24,369 nucleotides of DNA from Stramenopiles sp. TOSAG23-2 (Eukaryota > Sar), in the NCBI GenBank assembly GCA_900128395.1, contig LT649467.1, positions 1 through 24,369 of the forward strand. The letters run 5' to 3'. The translations under genes and the position numbers were made by a program. How positions within the stretch are numbered: position 1 is the stretch's first letter; every line of letters starts with the position of its first letter. Under the pieces are notes generated by a model. The model searched no databases, was not told the DNA's origin, and saw only the letters and a list, made by a program, of their open reading frames with translations. Positions 1 through 7,971 of this stretch are shown piece by piece.

Positions 1-55
1 CATAATATTTATCTGCAAGTTCCAAGCTAGTTGTAACAGGAAGATGTTTTGACAT
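1..55 (-). CDS. 5' end of an unidentified gene, cut by window edge
   Basis: On the minus strand an ATG at 55-53 opens a frame that stays open to the window edge. It encodes 18 residues beginning MSKHLPVTTSLELADKYY. The codons are more balanced and GC-richer than the flanking spacer, and this gene would lie head-to-tail behind the helicase, whose 3' end is about 450 bp away on the same strand. Nothing in 18 residues identifies a family. It could be a chance frame, since short open stretches are common; the call rests on the coding-like composition and clean start only. Confidence 0.4.
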   Translation of the reverse strand, partial: MSKHLPVTTSLELADKYY

Positions 56-506
56 GGTGTTCGTGTTATAGTCGATATTAAATTAAGGATTTAGATTAAT
101 CTCTGGTATTTTGTTGGTATGCATGCGTATCCTAGTACAGTATACTAATTATATTGATAAAATTAAAATTCACGAATTAGAATGTTAGTTATTTTTATAA
201 TTTATACATTATTAGGCCAGAAGGCGTAGAGTACCAGGTACACTCGAAAAAAACCTTATATTGAAGTTGCAAAAGAGAACTTTAAAAAAATTATATTTAA
301 TTTTTCTTTTATTTACCACTGGGACCACAGGAAGTACAGTACAATTATGTTACATCAACTAAAAATAAAATAAAATAATCTATCAGATTACTATATTATA
401 TCAACTTTTTAGAAGTAAAAATTATCTACTCGTATTAAAACTTTTTAAATTCATCATAATCATACAGTGTTACATATACGATATGATACTGTCACACATC
501 ATATTT
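56..506. other. Intergenic spacer, GTAC-containing
   Basis: No gene seen. AT-rich spacer downstream of the helicase 3' end and upstream of the edge gene. It holds five GTAC tetramers between 135 and 342, including gtaccaggtac at 231-241, two 5-bp arms around a single base. No convincing promoter or terminator motif can be named. Confidence 0.6.
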
Positions 507-3500
507 TCACAAAACTTCACTTCCATCACTTGTTAATGAATCAAGTTCATTTATGATTACTTCATAATTACAACGATTTGCTGTATTACTAGAATCACAT
601 GAATATTTGATAAATCTATTACAAGCTGAATTGCCATTGTTTCCTAATTCCTCTGCATCACCTACAACATCACGTCTGCAAGGTTTCCTGCATTTACAAA
701 AATGCAATACATTAATGGTATCCCATAATGGAATTCCACTGGTACTGCAAGTATTTGTATTGTGACGATTTAACCCATAAAATCTACCTACTAATGGGTT
801 CACTTGGATCCTATAATTTGGCAAGCCATCTTTGATGGCTAATGAATCAAGTCCAATTGCACGCGATAATGCAACATATGCCTGTCCATCTGAAAAAGTT
901 TTTCTTAAAGATACGGATACATAATCTAACGTTAAACCTTGACTTTTATGTATTGTAATTCCCCATGCTAATGCCAATGGTATTTGAGTTCTAGTCACAA
1001 CACCTACATGATTCACTTCATATTCAATATTTTGTGGCTCAATAACAGTTGGTCTCTTTAATCTATTTTTAAATCTGCATATTGGTAAATCAGAGCTGCT
1101 GTCGTTTCGCCCGTTATTAAACGTTTTAATGTTTTCAATGCTTTGTTTATATTTGTTGATTCTTTTCAATGCCATTTCAACTGGCCTGTCATTACCAAAT
1201 TCTTTTTCCAATGTAATAAATGCTTGATTTCGTTCTTTCAATAATTGTATCTGCCGCATTTCTGATTCGCTATTTATCTTTGAAATATCATTTTTAATTT
1301 CCGATGTTTTCGAAATAAGACTCATTTTATTAAATGTAGCTTCCACAATGTCGCAATTATTTTCATTTTCATTATTATTATTATGTGTTTTAATATTATT
1401 GTTGTTGTTGGTAGTAGTAGTAGTAGTAGTAGTATTAATAGTAGTAGTAGTACTGTTTCCATTAGCATTGCTATAATCCTGGATGATCGCATAATAATAA
1501 TTATTATTATTATTATTAACATTATTACTAAATCCACCATGGTCTATAACAATTTGTAAAAGGTTTTCCAAAGCATCTACTTTTCCTTGCAAATATGCAA
1601 GATGTGCATCGCGTTTCTTAAAACCGATAACAACGCCACGGCTTCCATTGACTAATCCATCTTTCACATTTAAATTCCATAGCAACATAACTTGTGCGTT
1701 TTTTTTCAATAGCAGTTTTGTTCTGAATTTATTTTTTTCTATGAAATTCTTTGATTTATTTCTCAAAAGTTTATTTAATGAAAGTACACCATTTTTATAC
1801 TGATGATTGTTAATGTCGTTGCGATATTTTTGCTTTAATTTATTCACTCGTTTTTCATCTAGTACGTATTTATCAATCGCTGCATATTCACATGGCATCA
1901 GTGGCGGGATTAAATCTAGCTGTTTATTATTTTCTTTATCTTTGTCCCAATTAGTACAAAATAATTCTGTCGCCTTAATGATATGCCCACCTTGAACTAC
2001 AATATCTGGCAACGATTTTGGTATTCTATTTACAACGTTTTGTTCATCTGGTGTCATTTTTTCACCTTTTCTAATTCGATTTAAAATTGCAATAAAGTCT
2101 TTATCTTTTTGACGAAACACTTCAGTTAGCTCACAGAAGAAAATTTTGGACTTTTCAAAGCAATACGATTGAAACGCATACCCTCGTCCTCCATACAAGG
2201 TATCAGCAATTTGTGCCTTTTCAGTATCATCGTCGTCTTCACCATCATCATCACCATTCATTTCTAATAATGTATTTAAATATGCTTGTGTTACTTGATC
2301 ATTCATTAAATTGTTTTGAATAGGTGGCAATTGATAGAAATCTCCAACAAAAATCACTTGCATGCCATCAAAAGGTTTTAATGTGCTTAAAAAATTTGTT
2401 TGATCCCATCTTGATAACAACAATTCCTTATCAATCGTAACGCGTTGGTCTATTGCACCTGCACGTTTAAGTTCTTCATATTGCCTTACAAGTGTTATTG
2501 ATAATTCATAGAAATCTAATAATTCACCACTAACCATACTAATTTCATCAATTATTAAGACCTCAGCAGCACGGATTCGTTCTTTTGCATCATTTCCCCA
2601 TACTTTACCAAAGTCTTTATAAAATCTAGGTACACCAATACCTGCCCATCTATGCATTGTTTCGCCATTTACATTCAATGCTGCTATACCAGTTGGTGCT
2701 AGCACTACAGGATCTTTTAGCATCACGTTTTTGAAATATTTTACGGTTTCACGAATTAATAAACTTTTACCAACACCACCACTTCCAGTTATAAAGACAT
2801 TTTTTCCTAGTTTAATTAAATCAAATGCATCGCTTTGTTCTTTACTAAAGTTCATTTCATTAATTTCCATTTCTTGAAATTGTTTTTCAAGTAATGATAC
2901 ACTCAAAGAATCTTGCCCATCGCCGTCGCTTGTGTTCAAAAAACTACTATCGTTAATGCTACTTTTTGTAGTGCTACTTTGAAAATAGGAGGGTGTATTG
3001 GAAATGTTGGAAATTGGTGATAATGGTGTTAAACACATACGTTTTGGTGATGATGTATCCGAATCATTCCAAAAACTGCTACTATTGTCACTTGACGAAA
3101 CAGATGAATTGTCTGGGTCATACATTCCCCTCACTTTACGTTTATTTGTTGTATTCATAATTTCATTTTTTATAGTATTTCGTACACTTTCCGGCAAAGA
3201 TAAGGAATCAATATCATCACATGTTTTCCGATATAACAGATCCTCCAAAGTTATAATATTATGTTCTAAAAAGATTTTAGCACATTGATTTTGCATGTTC
3301 AGATTTACATTTATAGATACCCATTCATCTAATGGTGCACTGATTGTAGTTGGTTTAAAAAATGTATTTGGTACTTCTGGTGGAAATTGCAAAAAATTAT
3401 TATTATTGTTATTATTATTATTATTGTTGTTGAAATCTTTAAAAGACGTTTGATTATTATTGTTGAAATCTTTAAAAGATCCTTGATTATTATTTAAATT

Positions 3501-3521
3501 ATTATTATTTGAAAACATCAT
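507..3521 (-). CDS. PIF1-family DNA helicase with SAM-like and GRF-like domains
   Basis: An SF1B 5'-3' DNA helicase of the PIF1/RRM3 type, expected to unwind structured DNA in the nucleus or mitochondrion. Numbered from the first ATG (3521; 1004 residues; the two codons before it, TTG and AAG, are not a credible start): an Asn-rich N-terminus containing SFKDF twice, a SAM-like domain at about 64-122, a Ser-rich linker, Q-motif-like FSKEQSDAF near 225, Walker A TGSGGVGKS 245-253, motif Ia APTGIAA 275-281, Walker B IIDE 323-326, VGDFYQLPP 392-400, NGSRGVV 625-631, IHKSQGLTLD 857-866 and YVALSRA 882-888 with the arginine finger. A low-complexity Asn/Thr insert sits at about 667-722. The C-terminus has a CxC...C...C pattern (C942, C944, C975, C984) around GNNG and RF, resembling a GRF zinc finger. 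The helicase call is firm; the SAM and GRF calls are from pattern recognition. Stop is TGA. Confidence 0.95.
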   Translation of the reverse strand: MMFSNNNNLNNNQGSFKDFNNNNQTSFKDFNNNNNNNNNNNNFLQFPPEVPNTFFKPTTISAPLDEWVSINVNLNMQNQCAKIFLEHNIITLEDLLYRKTCDDIDSLSLPESVRNTIKNEIMNTTNKRKVRGMYDPDNSSVSSSDNSSSFWNDSDTSSPKRMCLTPLSPISNISNTPSYFQSSTTKSSINDSSFLNTSDGDGQDSLSVSLLEKQFQEMEINEMNFSKEQSDAFDLIKLGKNVFITGSGGVGKSLLIRETVKYFKNVMLKDPVVLAPTGIAALNVNGETMHRWAGIGVPRFYKDFGKVWGNDAKERIRAAEVLIIDEISMVSGELLDFYELSITLVRQYEELKRAGAIDQRVTIDKELLLSRWDQTNFLSTLKPFDGMQVIFVGDFYQLPPIQNNLMNDQVTQAYLNTLLEMNGDDDGEDDDDTEKAQIADTLYGGRGYAFQSYCFEKSKIFFCELTEVFRQKDKDFIAILNRIRKGEKMTPDEQNVVNRIPKSLPDIVVQGGHIIKATELFCTNWDKDKENNKQLDLIPPLMPCEYAAIDKYVLDEKRVNKLKQKYRNDINNHQYKNGVLSLNKLLRNKSKNFIEKNKFRTKLLLKKNAQVMLLWNLNVKDGLVNGSRGVVIGFKKRDAHLAYLQGKVDALENLLQIVIDHGGFSNNVNNNNNNYYYAIIQDYSNANGNSTTTTINTTTTTTTTNNNNNIKTHNNNNENENNCDIVEATFNKMSLISKTSEIKNDISKINSESEMRQIQLLKERNQAFITLEKEFGNDRPVEMALKRINKYKQSIENIKTFNNGRNDSSSDLPICRFKNRLKRPTVIEPQNIEYEVNHVGVVTRTQIPLALAWGITIHKSQGLTLDYVSVSLRKTFSDGQAYVALSRAIGLDSLAIKDGLPNYRIQVNPLVGRFYGLNRHNTNTCSTSGIPLWDTINVLHFCKCRKPCRRDVVGDAEELGNNGNSACNRFIKYSCDSSNTANRCNYEVIINELDSLTSDGSEVL

Positions 3522-3579
3522 CTTCAATACTTTTATTATTGTATTTAGGATGGGGGATGATACGAAGACACTGTAAACG

Positions 3580-3701
3580 AATGCACTGTCAAAGAGTACA
3601 ATAATAAATGAATCTTATACAAGTGTAATATATATATATGAATGCACTGTCGAAGAGTATAATAATAAATGAATCTTATACAAGTATAATATATATATAT
3701 G
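3580..3701. repeat. Tandem direct repeat, two 61-bp copies
   Basis: Copy 1 is 3580-3640 and copy 2 is 3641-3701, directly adjacent. They differ at three positions only, all transitions. Each copy begins aatgcactgtc, contains ataataaatgaatcttatac and ends in a TA tract followed by g. It lies about 60 bp upstream of the helicase ATG and would therefore sit in that gene's promoter or 5' UTR. Confidence 0.95.
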
Positions 3702-3959
3702 TATGAAACTAATATGGGAATGTTTACTATTACTTATAAATGTACATTATACTTGTATATTTTTGTCCCATTATATTTTTTTATTTTTTTTGTAGAAGAA
3801 ATGTGCAAACCAGCAAATAATAATATAATAGTATTTTTTTTTTTTGTGTTGTGCATGCATGATGGCGCCGCGTTTCGTTCGTGATGGGCTCATTTTTGAT
3901 CGAGGTGCCGAGTCGAGTGCCTGGAGTGCTGGCCCAGTCAGCCATCCCAGCCAGGAGTA

Positions 3960-4100
3960 ATGGCAAATTGGTGCATATTAATATGGTACTGCAGATTTTG
4001 CATTGTAAAGTATCCTCCTCACTCTGAAGATGAAGATGCTGAACCTCTTATAAACCGTCGCCGTTTTAGTTTCAATATATTTAACACTATTTACCATTAG
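3960..4100 (+). CDS. Doubtful 46-codon ORF with hydrophobic N-terminus and acidic di-leucine-like motif
   Basis: ATG at 3960, TAG at 4098-4100. The frame is open further upstream to about 3900 through a GC-rich stretch, so it could also be a terminal exon. The peptide has a short hydrophobic, Cys/Trp-rich segment at about 4-16, then SEDEDAEPLINRRR, which contains a [DE]xxxL[LI] endosomal or lysosomal sorting-type motif (DAEPLI). Its codon choice is less AT-driven than the surrounding spacer. I recognise no family. It lies in the divergent region upstream of kinesin-13, and may be spurious. Confidence 0.2.
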   Translation: MANWCILIWYCRFCIVKYPPHSEDEDAEPLINRRRFSFNIFNTIYH

Positions 4101-4415
4101 AAACAACCACCTCATCAATCAAAATTTTTTTTGAATATTTGGATTAGCACTTACACTTAATACCATTGTATACTAATACACTTTGCAAGATGGTGAGCCT
4201 TGTGATGTCCATATTATATTCTTTTTTAACAATCAGTGTGTTTATTCTAGATTTATGTTTTATTTCATTTGAAAGTGCATTAAAATTTACATTTTGTGAA
4301 AGAAAGAAGGAAAAAAAACAGTCGTACAGATTATTTATTATTATTGCTATTCCAGATTTTTAATTATTTATCTATATTTTATAAGAATTTATTTAATTAG
4401 AACAAATACAAAACT

Positions 4416-6752
4416 ATGTGGCCATTATCTAAAAATGCCCCAAAAACATATACACCAAATAAAGGTCAAAAAAAATCAACTGTACAAGCTATTGAAGAGT
4501 TAAGACGGAATCGAGAGGAAAGGAGACGTAGTGCAGAAGTCTATAAAAAAAATCGAGCTGCTGATAAATTGCGTTTTGAAAGAAAAGGTGAGCCTGGTGA
4601 TGTTGACTTTCAACGTATGATTGAAAAATTTCGAAAAGAATGTAAAATCAAAAAACGTTCACATCGTATAAAGGAAGATATAATGAAAGTTTGTATTCGT
4701 AAACGTCCCATCATACCACGTGAAACGAGAATGAAAGATTGGGATACTGTTACCGGATTGAACCCGCTGTGCATTATTCACAAATCTAGTAAAAAAGTAT
4801 GCGGTATTACGAAGTATTTAGATAATACTGAATTTAGTTTTGATCATGTTTTTGATGAAAAAGAAGATAATGCTCTTGTTTATAAAGTCACAACACAGCC
4901 ATTGATTAAACATGTATTTTCAAAAGGTGGCAATGCGACAGTCTTTGCGTATGGTCAAACTGGTAGTGGGAAAACGTATACCATGGTTGCAATGCAAAAT
5001 CGCGCAGCTGAAGAAATTTTTCAAAATTTACAACAAGAGGGTAATTTAGGTAATACGAAAATTATATGCACTTTTTTTGAAATTTATGGTGGTCGTTGTA
5101 TTGATTTATTGAACAGACGGAAAAAATTAACTATTCGTGAAGATGGAAAAGGTAACGTAGTGGTTGGTGGATTGTGTGAGGAGCAAGTCACGACGAAAGA
5201 AGAATTGTTGGAATGCATTGCACGGGGCAACAGCTCGCGCGCAACGCATGCGACGGAAATGAATGCTGTATCATCACGGTCCCATGCGATATGCCGCATC
5301 GCTGTACGTTTCCCTGATAGGCGTGGAAATGGTATGTTTTCATTGATTGATTTAGCTGGTAGTGAACGTGGTCAAGATACAAAAAATCACAATCGTCAAC
5401 GTCGTGTTGAAGGTGCTGAAATTAACAAATCATTATTAGCATTGAAAGAATGTATTCGTGCCATGCGTGCAAAACGTCGTTTGCATATTCCATATCGTGC
5501 ATCAAAATTGACATTGGTTTTGAAAGAATCTTTTTCACCACAATCACGCACTACGATGATTTGCAACATCGCACCTACGGCATCGAGTACGGAACATACG
5601 TTAAATACCTTGCGTTATGCAAATAGGGTGAAGGAAAAAGAAGTTGTGCATTATTTTGAAGGTACGATGGCACCAGGTGGTGGTATGGATGAGAACAATA
5701 AAGGGCAAAATATCAAACACAACGTTGGTGCACATGCTAATAATAGTTTTGGTGATGTATTAGAGGAAGACGATTCAGATGATACCATTGGTGAATCGAT
5801 GCTGTCACCACCATTGAGTCCAACTGCAAGGCGATTGCATAAAGCAAATGTATTAGCACGTGAAGGTAAAATATCTGAGCATGAAAAGATCAAAATGAAA
5901 GAAGATGTCATACGAAAGGCAAAGAGCAAAAATGCTGTCAACCATGTACGCGCGCCAACGTCTACCAATAATAGGCGCTCTCCACGTGTAAAATTGCCGC
6001 CAACAGGAAGTAACAACAAAAATAATAGAATGGGAAGGCATCAACAACAAAACAAGTATGAAGGTAAAATGGATGATAACGTAGCAGTAAACGGGCGAAA
6101 CCCTCGTTCCAATGATCGAAATAACAACAATCGAAATCGTCGCCATGCTTCACCACCTGGTCAAAAAGAAGAAACGAAAAAACCATCTGGCCCAAATCAT
6201 CCCAGAGGAAACAATAGTAAGAGAAGAATTATTACCCATAGTTCTGAAAATTCTCCGTTAATACGAGGAAGTGGTAGTAACAATAGCAACCAACGTCACA
6301 GCAACAGTAAATTGAAAAAACCGAATAATAGCCATCAAAAGAAAATTAAAAAAACAAAAGCCACTGCTAAAGTGAAAGAACGTGAGGATTTACAAATTTT
6401 ACATCGTTCATTACGTGCACAAGGGGAAGGTGAATCCAGTTCACATTTAGAAGATTTGCATGAAGCAATCAGCCAATTAGTCGATGAGGAAGAAAATTTA
6501 TTGCAGCTTCACATGGATACGATACAAGAAAATGCACAGTTACTTACGGAGGAAGGCAATTTGCTTGCCAAAGTACAAGGTGAAGATGTCGTAGATTACG
6601 ATATTGATGTATATGCAGAAAGATTAGATAATATTTTAGAGAGGAAAATTAAAATGTACACGGAACTGCAAAAGAATTTGAAAACATTCCGCTCACATTT
6701 GGCAGAGGAGGAAACGTTGAGCGCTGCATATGATCAGCAACAAAATATTTAA
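4416..6752 (+). CDS. Kinesin-13 (MCAK/KIF2-type microtubule depolymerase)
   Basis: Internal-motor kinesin that normally depolymerises microtubule ends at spindle poles, kinetochores or flagellar tips. In 778 residues it shows: a basic helical neck (about 22-90) with the kinesin-13 pattern of charged helix followed by FQRMIEKFR; motor domain about 89-405 with P-loop GQTGSGKT 180-187, switch I NAVSSRSH 283-290 and switch II DLAGSE 312-317; the family-typical run EGAEINKSLLALKECIRA; a disordered Asn/Arg-rich linker about 420-640; and a conserved C-terminal helical domain (about 690-765, LVDEEENLL to FRSHLAEEE) as in MCAK. The loop-2 tip that normally reads KVD is KVCG here (127-130), before the conserved TKYL. 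The loop after the P-loop also looks shorter than in MCAK. Intronless; ATG at 4416, stop TAA. Confidence 0.95.
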   Translation: MWPLSKNAPKTYTPNKGQKKSTVQAIEELRRNREERRRSAEVYKKNRAADKLRFERKGEPGDVDFQRMIEKFRKECKIKKRSHRIKEDIMKVCIRKRPIIPRETRMKDWDTVTGLNPLCIIHKSSKKVCGITKYLDNTEFSFDHVFDEKEDNALVYKVTTQPLIKHVFSKGGNATVFAYGQTGSGKTYTMVAMQNRAAEEIFQNLQQEGNLGNTKIICTFFEIYGGRCIDLLNRRKKLTIREDGKGNVVVGGLCEEQVTTKEELLECIARGNSSRATHATEMNAVSSRSHAICRIAVRFPDRRGNGMFSLIDLAGSERGQDTKNHNRQRRVEGAEINKSLLALKECIRAMRAKRRLHIPYRASKLTLVLKESFSPQSRTTMICNIAPTASSTEHTLNTLRYANRVKEKEVVHYFEGTMAPGGGMDENNKGQNIKHNVGAHANNSFGDVLEEDDSDDTIGESMLSPPLSPTARRLHKANVLAREGKISEHEKIKMKEDVIRKAKSKNAVNHVRAPTSTNNRRSPRVKLPPTGSNNKNNRMGRHQQQNKYEGKMDDNVAVNGRNPRSNDRNNNNRNRRHASPPGQKEETKKPSGPNHPRGNNSKRRIITHSSENSPLIRGSGSNNSNQRHSNSKLKKPNNSHQKKIKKTKATAKVKEREDLQILHRSLRAQGEGESSSHLEDLHEAISQLVDEEENLLQLHMDTIQENAQLLTEEGNLLAKVQGEDVVDYDIDVYAERLDNILERKIKMYTELQKNLKTFRSHLAEEETLSAAYDQQQNI

Positions 6753-7138
6753 AAAAACGTAATTTTTTTTATACGAAGTTCGTGAATTTTTATTATTTAT
6801 ATTTGTGTAGCGTATACTATTACATGTACAGTAACTACGAGTAGTAGTATGGCACTACAGTATCTTTTTACAGCGTGTACGAGGTACATGTACGAATATT
6901 TATTTAGTACTTACGTCGTAGTACAGTACTCTCTAGTACGGTAATTCCCGTATTGCGTTTTATACAAATAGCTCTAGCAGTTGCTCTCTATACTGTACTC
7001 GTATGTACTGTACCATTTGTTTGCACGTTCGTTATTCGTCGAAGCAAATTCGTATTATTACAGTTCAGTGTATATTAAAATATATTTTTGCGTTTTATAT
7101 ATATATACAAATGTGTACCATACATTTAAAACAAACAG
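6753..7138. other. Intergenic spacer with dense GTAC palindromes
   Basis: Lies between the 3' end of kinesin-13 and the LRR-like ORF on the same strand. Eleven GTAC tetramers fall in 6826-7013, many inside short dyads such as gtacagtac and gtactgtac. No gene recognised. It should include the kinesin-13 3' UTR and any promoter of the next ORF. Confidence 0.6.
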
Positions 7139-7501
7139 ATGAATTCCAAAAATACACCAAAAAGTATAATGGATAACATGATGAAAAACAAATATATCTT
7201 CTTCTTCTATATTATAATACTTATTATAAGTAGTACTAAGCTTGTCACATATGGAAATAATCTCGGATTTGGTTATAGTGATTATGGGTGCACATTGTCT
7301 GTTGATAGAAAATTGTATTGTAATAGGAAAGGTTTAAAAGGTCTAATCTACATTAATGACTTACCTGAGGATTTAGAACATTTATATTTAAATGATAATA
7401 ATATAACATGCTATTTTGATCTGTTGGAGTTTATAACATTTTCCAAGTTTTTATTGCCAACGTTTATATATTTGATCAAATGGTATCACCATTGTAATTA
7501 G
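7139..7501 (+). CDS. Short secreted or membrane LRR-like protein, possibly truncated
   Basis: 120 codons from the first ATG. The best start is probably the internal ATG at 7181 (Met15), because MKNKYIFFFYIIILIISS then makes a classic signal peptide. After it come a Cys-containing LRR N-cap-like stretch (CTLSVDRKLYC, then GLKGL) and a single leucine-rich repeat, LPEDLEHLYLNDNNIT. The protein then departs from the repeat pattern, passes through a hydrophobic segment (FSKFLLPTFIYLI) and ends. LRR ectodomain proteins normally carry several repeats, so this could be a truncated gene, a first exon whose intron I cannot place, or a small membrane protein. Ligand and function are unknown. Confidence 0.5.
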   Translation: MNSKNTPKSIMDNMMKNKYIFFFYIIILIISSTKLVTYGNNLGFGYSDYGCTLSVDRKLYCNRKGLKGLIYINDLPEDLEHLYLNDNNITCYFDLLEFITFSKFLLPTFIYLIKWYHHCN

Positions 7502-7695
7502 TAGATTTATGAACTAAGAATTTATAGATATAGCTGCATGCACATGCATTTTACATACTACTTCCATCACTCTTTTTTTTATACTTAAATGAAAAAAACA
7601 ATACAAACAATCCAACGGAATCAATAATCATTTGTCATAATAATTTCTACTTATGCTGCCGAGCTGTAACGTTATTTTAACACGGTACAGCACAT

Positions 7696-7739
7696 GTTAG
7701 CCAGGTTAGAGCTAGCTAGCTAGCTCTAGCCTGGCTAGC
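7696..7739. repeat. 44-bp near-perfect palindrome built on GCTAGC
   Basis: The core 7707-7728, tagagctagctagctagctcta in two halves, is a perfect 22-bp palindrome. It extends outward through ccagg (7701-7705) and cctgg (7730-7734) to 7696 and 7739, with only two T/G mismatches, which would be G-U pairs in RNA. It can form a 22-bp hairpin or a cruciform. Confidence 0.9.
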
Positions 7740-7794
7740 CAGCCTGGCTAGCTAGCCCTACCATAGGTGGTAAGGCTAGCTCTAGCTGGTTAGC
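7734..7794. repeat. Second imperfect hairpin adjoining the 44-bp palindrome
   Basis: Outer arms gctagccagc (7734-7743) and gctggttagc (7785-7794) pair with one G-T wobble. Inner segments gctagccctacc and ggtggtaaggctagc also pair with small bulges. It overlaps the first hairpin by six bases, so the two foldings compete. Confidence 0.75.
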
Positions 7795-7933
7795 ATCGAA
7801 GTCGACGATTTTTTATAGTTGATATAGGTTGATATTGTAATAGATATACCATTGGTGTTAGGGTAGAGACGTAGTTTATATTATGTACTAAAAATAAAAA
7901 GAAAGATTGAGATATCTTTTCTACCACCCCCAC

Positions 7934-7971
7934 CTGGCCCACACCAGCTCATCAGGCCACAGCTGGGCCAG
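7934..7971. repeat. GC-rich stem-loop with ctggccca/tgggccag arms
   Basis: Perfect 8-bp arms at 7934-7941 and 7964-7971 enclose a 22-base loop. The loop contains further self-complementary words (cagct, ggcc). It lies about 145 bp beyond the 3' end of the proteasome gene. Confidence 0.8.

Larger units (their letters stand above)
3522..4415. other. Divergent intergenic region between helicase and kinesin-13
   Basis: The two neighbours are transcribed away from each other, so both promoters should lie here. It contains a 61-bp tandem duplication at 3580-3701, T-rich tracts at about 3777-3792 and 3834-3845, a GC-rich patch at about 3858-3960 and a doubtful short ORF at 3960-4100. A 65-codon ORF at 4166-4363 has no coding character I trust. 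Confidence 0.55.

Noticed and set aside
2998-3288. 96-codon plus-strand ORF opposite the helicase
   Set aside because: Antisense shadow; the helicase frame clearly explains this DNA.
3858-3960. tRNA or other structured RNA in the GC-rich patch
   Set aside because: No T-loop or anticodon-arm pattern could be found, and no known snRNA motif is visible.
3699-4363. Hydrophobic ORFs of 61-65 codons (3699-3884, 3781-3966, 4166-4363)
   Set aside because: Read from T-rich spacer DNA. The hydrophobicity follows from poly-T composition and no family pattern is visible.
5651-6195. Several 77-122-codon minus-strand ORFs
   Set aside because: Antisense to the disordered linker of kinesin-13. They show no domain or signal of their own.
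6940-6951. 12-bp match ggtaattcccgt to the complement of 18972-18983
   Set aside because: A shared 12-mer between two places in 24 kb is expected by chance, and the flanks do not align.
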